Source: Planctomycetota bacterium
GTDB lineage: Bacteria; Planctomycetota; Planctomycetia; Planctomycetales; Planctomycetaceae
Reading direction: 5' to 3'
Assembly (NCBI GenBank): GCA_026692825.1
Contig: JAPLOC010001152.1
Span: 1-9,833, forward strand
DNA length: 9,833 bases
Positions within the stretch are counted from its first letter, which is position 1. Every line of letters starts with the position of its first letter. Below, one piece after another: positions 6,487 through 9,833 of this stretch. The notes beneath the pieces are model-generated. The model was not told the DNA's origin, searched no databases, and saw only the letters and a program-made list of their open reading frames with translations. The translations under genes were made by a program, and so were the position numbers.

Positions 6487-7848
6487 TCAACTGACCTCGC
6501 TGACAGCCTGCTCGGGAGACGCCACATCGGGATGATTGCGGACGTTGTCACAGGTGACGTAGACACGAAACGCGGTACCCGCCGGCGACGTGCCGGCCAG
6601 TTCAATCCGCCCCTTCAAAGACAATTCCATCAGGTGCCGGCAGACGAACAGCCCCAATCCGGTGCCGGTTTCCTTCGTGGTGAAATACGGTTGAAAGACC
6701 TTGGCCAGTTTGTCCTGCGGGATTCCATGACCATCGTCACGGATCCCGCACACGATCCATCCGTCCGTGAGTTCGGTCGAGATTTCGATCTCGCCCCCCT
6801 CGTCGGTGGCGTCCATCGCGTTCAGGATCAGGTTCAAAAAGACCTGCACCAACTGGTCTCTTACCGTACGCAACGAAGGGATTCCCACTGCGTACCGGGT
6901 GGTGATCCGTTTGCCCTTCGTGCGTTTGTAGTACTTGGCGATATTGAGCGCCGCTTCAATGATCTCGCGGATGTCGCACAAACTCTGCTGCGTGGTCGCC
7001 GGCCGGCTGAAGTCGACCAGTTCCCGTAGCGTTCGCTGGATCCGCCGCAGTTGATCGTCGACCAGATGCAGTTTTTCGCGGGTGTATTCGTCCTGCGGTC
7101 TGCGGTTCAGCATCTGCACCAGCGAACTGATCGCCGCCAGGGGATTGCCCACTTCGTGCGCGATGCCCGCCGCCAGCAGCCCGAATGCCGCCTGCTTCTC
7201 CTGTTGCACCACGAGCGCCTGCGATTGCTGCAGCTCGTTGGTCCGCTGCGAAATCCGTTCTTCGAGGTGGGACTGGTTCTCGCGCAGCTCGGCGTTCAAT
7301 TGTCCCAGTTGCAGTCCCGCCCCCTTGAGCAGCCCCGCCAGCGCGGTACACGCCCACGCGACCCAGCCCATCGAGACAATCATCACGAACAGACTCGACA
7401 CCTCGGGATGCGGGTGCCGGGGACTGATCAGCAGCGCGCCGAAACTCAGCGAGTGCAGCACGAACGTGGCGGCGGTCGTCGCTGGCGAATACCGGATCGC
7501 GCACACCAGGAGCGACAGGAAGTAGTAGAACCGGAAAGGGCTTTCCAACCCCTGATCGAAAAAGCAAAGCAGCCCGACGAAAACCGCTTCCATCAGCGAG
7601 ATCGCCAGCGGCAACCGCTCGAGAAACACTTTTTTCCGCAGACTCCAGACGGTATCGAGCAGCGCATACAGCGCACCCAGCGTCAGAATCGCGTTGATCG
7701 TCGGTCGGTGCGCTTCCGGTCGATCGACCAGATTCACCAGCAGGTATCCGACCAGGACACCGAACCAGCGGATGCGCACGGTGATCGATTCGGCGGCCAA
7801 TTCCCAGCCCGAAGGATCACGCGACGCTGGCGGGGCACTGGCGGTCAC
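6487..7848 (-). CDS. Membrane sensor histidine kinase (NtrB/HPK4-like)
   Basis: The 453-residue kinase autophosphorylates a histidine and should pass the phosphate to the downstream regulator. The N-terminal third has about six hydrophobic segments (near 26-41, 51-70, 79-97, 106-117, 122-142 and 149-174) with only short loops, so the signal is probably sensed within the membrane or by a partner. A coiled-coil linker (about 180-222) follows. Next are the H-box 'AAGIAHEVGNPLAAI' with H231, and the HATPase domain with N-box 'NLILNAMDA' (N339, N343), G1 'DDGHG' (371-375), F-box 'VFQPYFTTK' and G2 'GTGLGL' (395-400). All catalytic boxes are intact. The start is GTG at 7848, inside the 4-nt GTGA overlap with the upstream tRNA-binding gene. 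A GAGGG lies upstream but 12 nt away, so coupling probably matters more than that site. The stop falls at the start of the regulator. Confidence 0.95.
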   Translation of the reverse strand: MTASAPPASRDPSGWELAAESITVRIRWFGVLVGYLLVNLVDRPEAHRPTINAILTLGALYALLDTVWSLRKKVFLERLPLAISLMEAVFVGLLCFFDQGLESPFRFYYFLSLLVCAIRYSPATTAATFVLHSLSFGALLISPRHPHPEVSSLFVMIVSMGWVAWACTALAGLLKGAGLQLGQLNAELRENQSHLEERISQRTNELQQSQALVVQQEKQAAFGLLAAGIAHEVGNPLAAISSLVQMLNRRPQDEYTREKLHLVDDQLRRIQRTLRELVDFSRPATTQQSLCDIREIIEAALNIAKYYKRTKGKRITTRYAVGIPSLRTVRDQLVQVFLNLILNAMDATDEGGEIEISTELTDGWIVCGIRDDGHGIPQDKLAKVFQPYFTTKETGTGLGLFVCRHLMELSLKGRIELAGTSPAGTAFRVYVTCDNVRNHPDVASPEQAVSEVS

Positions 7849-8252
7849 TTGACGCGTGATCCCTCGGCCAACTCCCGTTCGGGACGAACCAGCACCACCC
7901 CCGACTCATCCGACCCCGCCAGCAGCATTCCGTTGCTTTCCTCTCCCCGAATCATGGCCGGCTCGAGGTTATTGACCACGACGATCTGGGTGCCCACCAG
8001 CGTCGCCGGGTCGTAGTGCCCGCGAATTCCCGCGACAATCTGCTTCTCAACCGTCCCCACACGAATCTTGAGCAGCAACAGCTTGTTCGCGTTCGGGTGT
8101 TCACGGGCTTCCAGCACCCGCGCCACACGCAAGTCGAGTTTGGCGAAATCTTCGTATTTGACGAACGCGGTGGCTGCGGGAACGACTGCGGGGGAGCCAG
8201 TGGCGGCAGGAGCGACGGTGGATGCCGGGCTGGCAGGGTTGGAATCAGACAT
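7845..8252 (-). CDS. Standalone tRNA-binding protein (MetG C-terminal / CsaA-like EMAP domain)
   Basis: From ATG at 8252 the product has 135 residues. Residues 1-30 are a disordered Ala/Pro/Thr/Ser stretch. The rest is a complete tRNA-binding OB-fold: 'YEDFAKLDLRVARVLEA' (33-49), 'HPNANKLLLLKI' (52-63), 'RQIVAGI'-type 'KQIVAGI' (70-76), 'LVGTQIVVVNNLEPAMIRG' (85-103) and 'ESNGMLLAGSD' (105-115). This closely follows the C-terminal domain of bacterial methionyl-tRNA synthetase, which also occurs as a free beta subunit, and the chaperone-like CsaA. No synthetase catalytic domain is present here. A longer frame to 8324 exists, but its extra 24 residues look non-homologous, and the ATG gives a natural N-terminus. 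No Shine-Dalgarno is visible. It lies first in a tight block with the kinase and regulator. A role as a MetRS subunit or an RNA chaperone is equally open. Confidence 0.88.
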   Translation of the reverse strand: MSDSNPASPASTVAPAATGSPAVVPAATAFVKYEDFAKLDLRVARVLEAREHPNANKLLLLKIRVGTVEKQIVAGIRGHYDPATLVGTQIVVVNNLEPAMIRGEESNGMLLAGSDESGVVLVRPERELAEGSRVK

Positions 8253-8325
8253 GGAGTGGTTTCGGGTTTTCGTTTCGAACGGCGGTTCACGCTCAAGGCG
8301 CGCTGACCCGCAGTCTACTACCAAA

Positions 8326-8340
8326 ACAGAATGTGTACCA
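8326..8340 (-). promoter_or_regulatory. Weak sigma-54-like -24/-12 candidate upstream of the tRNA-binding/two-component block
   Basis: Read on the minus strand the site is TGGTAC-N5-CTGT, against the consensus TGGCAC-N5-TTGC, with correct spacing. It lies about 75 nt ahead of the ATG at 8252, in the 93-nt gap after the lipoprotein gene. The final C of the normally invariant GC is replaced by T, so it is only a candidate. I see no better sigma-70 pair in the gap. Confidence 0.2.
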
Positions 8341-8345
8341 CTACG

Positions 8346-9505
8346 TCAGCGCCCGGCACGCCGGCCACGATCGGAAATTCGCAGCGGACTGGTCCCCGCA
8401 GTTCCCGAAATCGCACCGTTCTCGGTACCGGTCGGTGTATCTCGTTTGGCATCCGGCTGCCGTTCGATGCGGATCAACGTCGTCTTGGTCTGCGGAAATT
8501 CGCGACCGCTCGCCGTCCTCACCCGCATTTGCGCGTGCTGGGTTTGCCGGGACGCGATCGTCAGTCCCGTTCGCGGATCAAAACTCGCAGTGCCGGTCGC
8601 ATCCCCTCCAGTGAAGCGAATGACGACGTCGGAATCGCCAGCGGTCCCCTTCGCGTCAACCGGATTCAGCCGACTGCGCCACTCTAGACTGCGATTTTCG
8701 CCACGAGTCGCTCCCATTACGAATTCGGTGGACTGCCGAATTGAGGTGGGATGGGAAATCGTGCGTGTTTCGACCCAGCGTTCCCCCGGTCGGTTGCCAC
8801 GCACGGAGATCAACCCGAGCATGTCGGTGAGAAACTGCGTCGGGCCATCGGAACCCCACGCCGACTCGAGCGCTCGTCGAAATCGGACGCGGGTCGCCCC
8901 TTCGGGGACCGACTGGGCACACCGGTCGAGAAACGCGGGGAAATCATCCAGGGCCAACGGTTCCCCACGTTCCGAGAGCCAGAAGCGAAACCCGTTGTCG
9001 CACAACCCGTGAAGACCGACCTGAGGACTCTCGCCGTCGCCAGCCGGGTGGGTCGAGTCGATCGTGACAACTGGCTGACCAGGAAGTTCCAATTGCTGTA
9101 GAGCGCTGTGGAACCGGACTCGAAACTGGGGGACGGGAGTCGCTTCCGGCGGAATCGAACGGTGGGAGGGCGTATTCGCGTCCAGATCCGATCCGGTCGG
9201 CTTCCCGTCGAACTCTGGCGGAAAACAACCCGCCTGTCGTCGACCTGCTGTTCGAGGTCTTGTTCGACGTGTCGATGAAATGTCATTGTCTCGCCTGGAA
9301 CCAGCGTTCCCCGTTGCGCAACCGGTGCTTCGCTGGCAGGACGGTCGACAGGATCCTCCGGAAACTCGAGTTCCACAAATTCATCTGTAGCGGTTGAGGG
9401 CGAGCCGGATGTGCCGCAACCAGACAGTCCGATCAGGATACAGGCGAATACGCCCAGAGCCCGCAATAGGCGACAGTGGTTTTGTGTGAGATTCACATAG
9501 GGCAT
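8346..9505 (-). CDS. Secreted lipoprotein, DUF6263-like, interrupted by a single-base frameshift
   Basis: The N-terminus from ATG 9505 is a lipoprotein signal: a basic region, a hydrophobic core 'ALGVFACILIGL' and lipobox L27-S-G-C30. An acidic, Pro-rich linker follows ('DEFVELEFPEDPVDRPASE'). This frame is sensible to about 'DDRRVVF' (near 9222). The protein then continues in another frame as 'PPEFDGKPTGSDLDANTPSH', through 'QFRVRFHSALQQLELPGQPV' and 'GLCDNGFRFWLSERGEPL', to 'GTASFDPRTGLTIASRQTQ' and the stop at 8346. One extra base in the A4 run at 9222-9225 would join the frames into 386 residues. The C-terminal half resembles planctomycete DUF6263-type secreted proteins, with moderate to low certainty. 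GAGGG at 9512-9516 supports the start. It could be a sequencing error or an early pseudogene. It may be cotranscribed with the genes after it. Confidence 0.72.
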
Positions 9506-9511
9506 CGCGGT

Positions 9512-9516
9512 CCCTC
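9512..9516 (-). promoter_or_regulatory. Shine-Dalgarno of the lipoprotein gene
   Basis: GAGGG on the minus strand lies 6 nt before ATG 9505. This selects the ATG over the TTG at 9526, which would add seven residues to the signal peptide. The other genes in the window have weaker or poorly spaced sites. Confidence 0.6.
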
Positions 9517-9645
9517 GCGATCGCAAACCGAATCAGGTTGCCGCACCGACCTGGAAATTGTCACCCGGCGGCTGGAAGACAACGACGGCCGAGAGAATAC
9601 CACCAACACCGAATTCGATGAATACCGGAATCTCGGGACACTGGA

Positions 9646-9833
9646 CTACAAAAAGTCCGAGAACAGGTCGACTTCCGGCCACTCCCGCACCTTGTCGGCG
9701 GCGAGGTGCAGATAAGGATCGATCGCCTGAGCCAAGTGGGCTCCGTGGGGTGCCGATCGTGTATTGAACAGCGCCGCCCAGGTGAGCCCGTCGTGACGTC
9801 GCACGAGCAGGGCCGCAGTGCCATCCAATGATC
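9646..9833 (-). CDS. C-terminal end of a probable serine hydrolase (beta-lactamase class C-like), partial
   Basis: The frame is open to the right edge, so only the last 62 or so residues are visible. They read 'SLDGTAALLVRRHDGLTWAA' and 'LFNTRSAP', then 'AIDPYLHLAADKVREWPEVD' and end at TAG (9646-9648). The 'GSLPGTxxLLVRRxDGLxWAxLFN' pattern is typical of the C-terminal end of beta-lactamase/PBP-like serine hydrolases (PF00144), where the SLxGT segment sits near the KTG-equivalent strand (HTG in many members). The catalytic SxxK and YxN motifs would lie off the edge, so activity cannot be judged. It reads toward the lipoprotein gene with about 140 nt between them. The TTG at 9828 is an internal codon, not a start. 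Confidence 0.6.
   Translation of the reverse strand, partial: SLDGTAALLVRRHDGLTWAALFNTRSAPHGAHLAQAIDPYLHLAADKVREWPEVDLFSDFL

Noticed and set aside
7051..8016. 321-codon plus-strand frame opposite the kinase and the tRNA-binding gene
   Set aside because: It crosses two well-supported minus-strand genes and has the skewed Arg/Gln content typical of antisense frames.
8347..8364. GC-rich inverted repeat at the end of the lipoprotein gene
   Set aside because: The CCGGC/GCCGG stem is only 5 bp, lies within the last codons and has no T tract, so it is not supported as a terminator.
8068..9012. 314-codon plus-strand frame opposite the lipoprotein gene
   Set aside because: The minus-strand reading shows a lipobox, a Shine-Dalgarno and a coherent C-terminal domain. 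The plus frame has none.
9517..9524. GCGATCGC octamer palindrome
   Set aside because: This HIP1-type octamer occurs once here, in a GC-rich context. Abundance is what gives it meaning, and that cannot be judged.

Overview
The window most likely comes from a planctomycete. The base composition is GC-rich. It carries a giant surface protein built from SdrD B-like/Cna B-like repeats that ends in a 'TIGYWQNNNGQ' domain of a kind I associate with Planctomycetes. It also has a cluster of 'CCCAGGGT...ACCCTGGG' palindromes, a lipoprotein with a DUF6263-like look, and mostly weak Shine-Dalgarno sequences. This assignment is inference from family knowledge; no rRNA or marker gene is present.

Layout. 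Positions 1-4160 (+) hold the 3' part of a very large repeat protein gene whose start lies off the left edge. Seven to eight 333-348 nt units encode B-like domains. A divergent 245-residue module (1845-2579) interrupts them, and a Cys-containing C-terminal domain closes the protein. The reading frame breaks at 1256 because exactly 83 nt are missing from one 339-nt unit. A strong intrinsic terminator (4191-4225) follows. Positions 4226-4602 appear non-coding and contain several short palindromes. A small two-TM protein with a bacterial PH-like domain (4603-5106, +) converges on the next group.

The minus-strand group, read right to left, starts at the right edge with the C-terminal tail of a probable serine hydrolase (9646-9833). 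Next comes a secreted lipoprotein (8346-9505) whose frame is broken by an apparent single-base loss near 9222-9225. Then come a standalone tRNA-binding (MetG C-terminal/CsaA-like) protein, a multi-TM sensor histidine kinase and an NtrC-type response regulator. The last three are packed tightly: the tRNA-binding gene and the kinase overlap by GTGA, and the kinase stop lies within a few bases of the regulator start. They are therefore probably one translationally coupled operon, with the kinase phosphorylating the regulator at Asp57.

The most notable points are these: the response regulator has a Fis-type HTH and intact Walker motifs but lacks a GAFTGA sigma-54 contact loop; a tRNA-binding domain is coupled to a two-component system; and two otherwise well-preserved genes in the same window are frame-disrupted. 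I did not find a clearly new defence system or mobile element.
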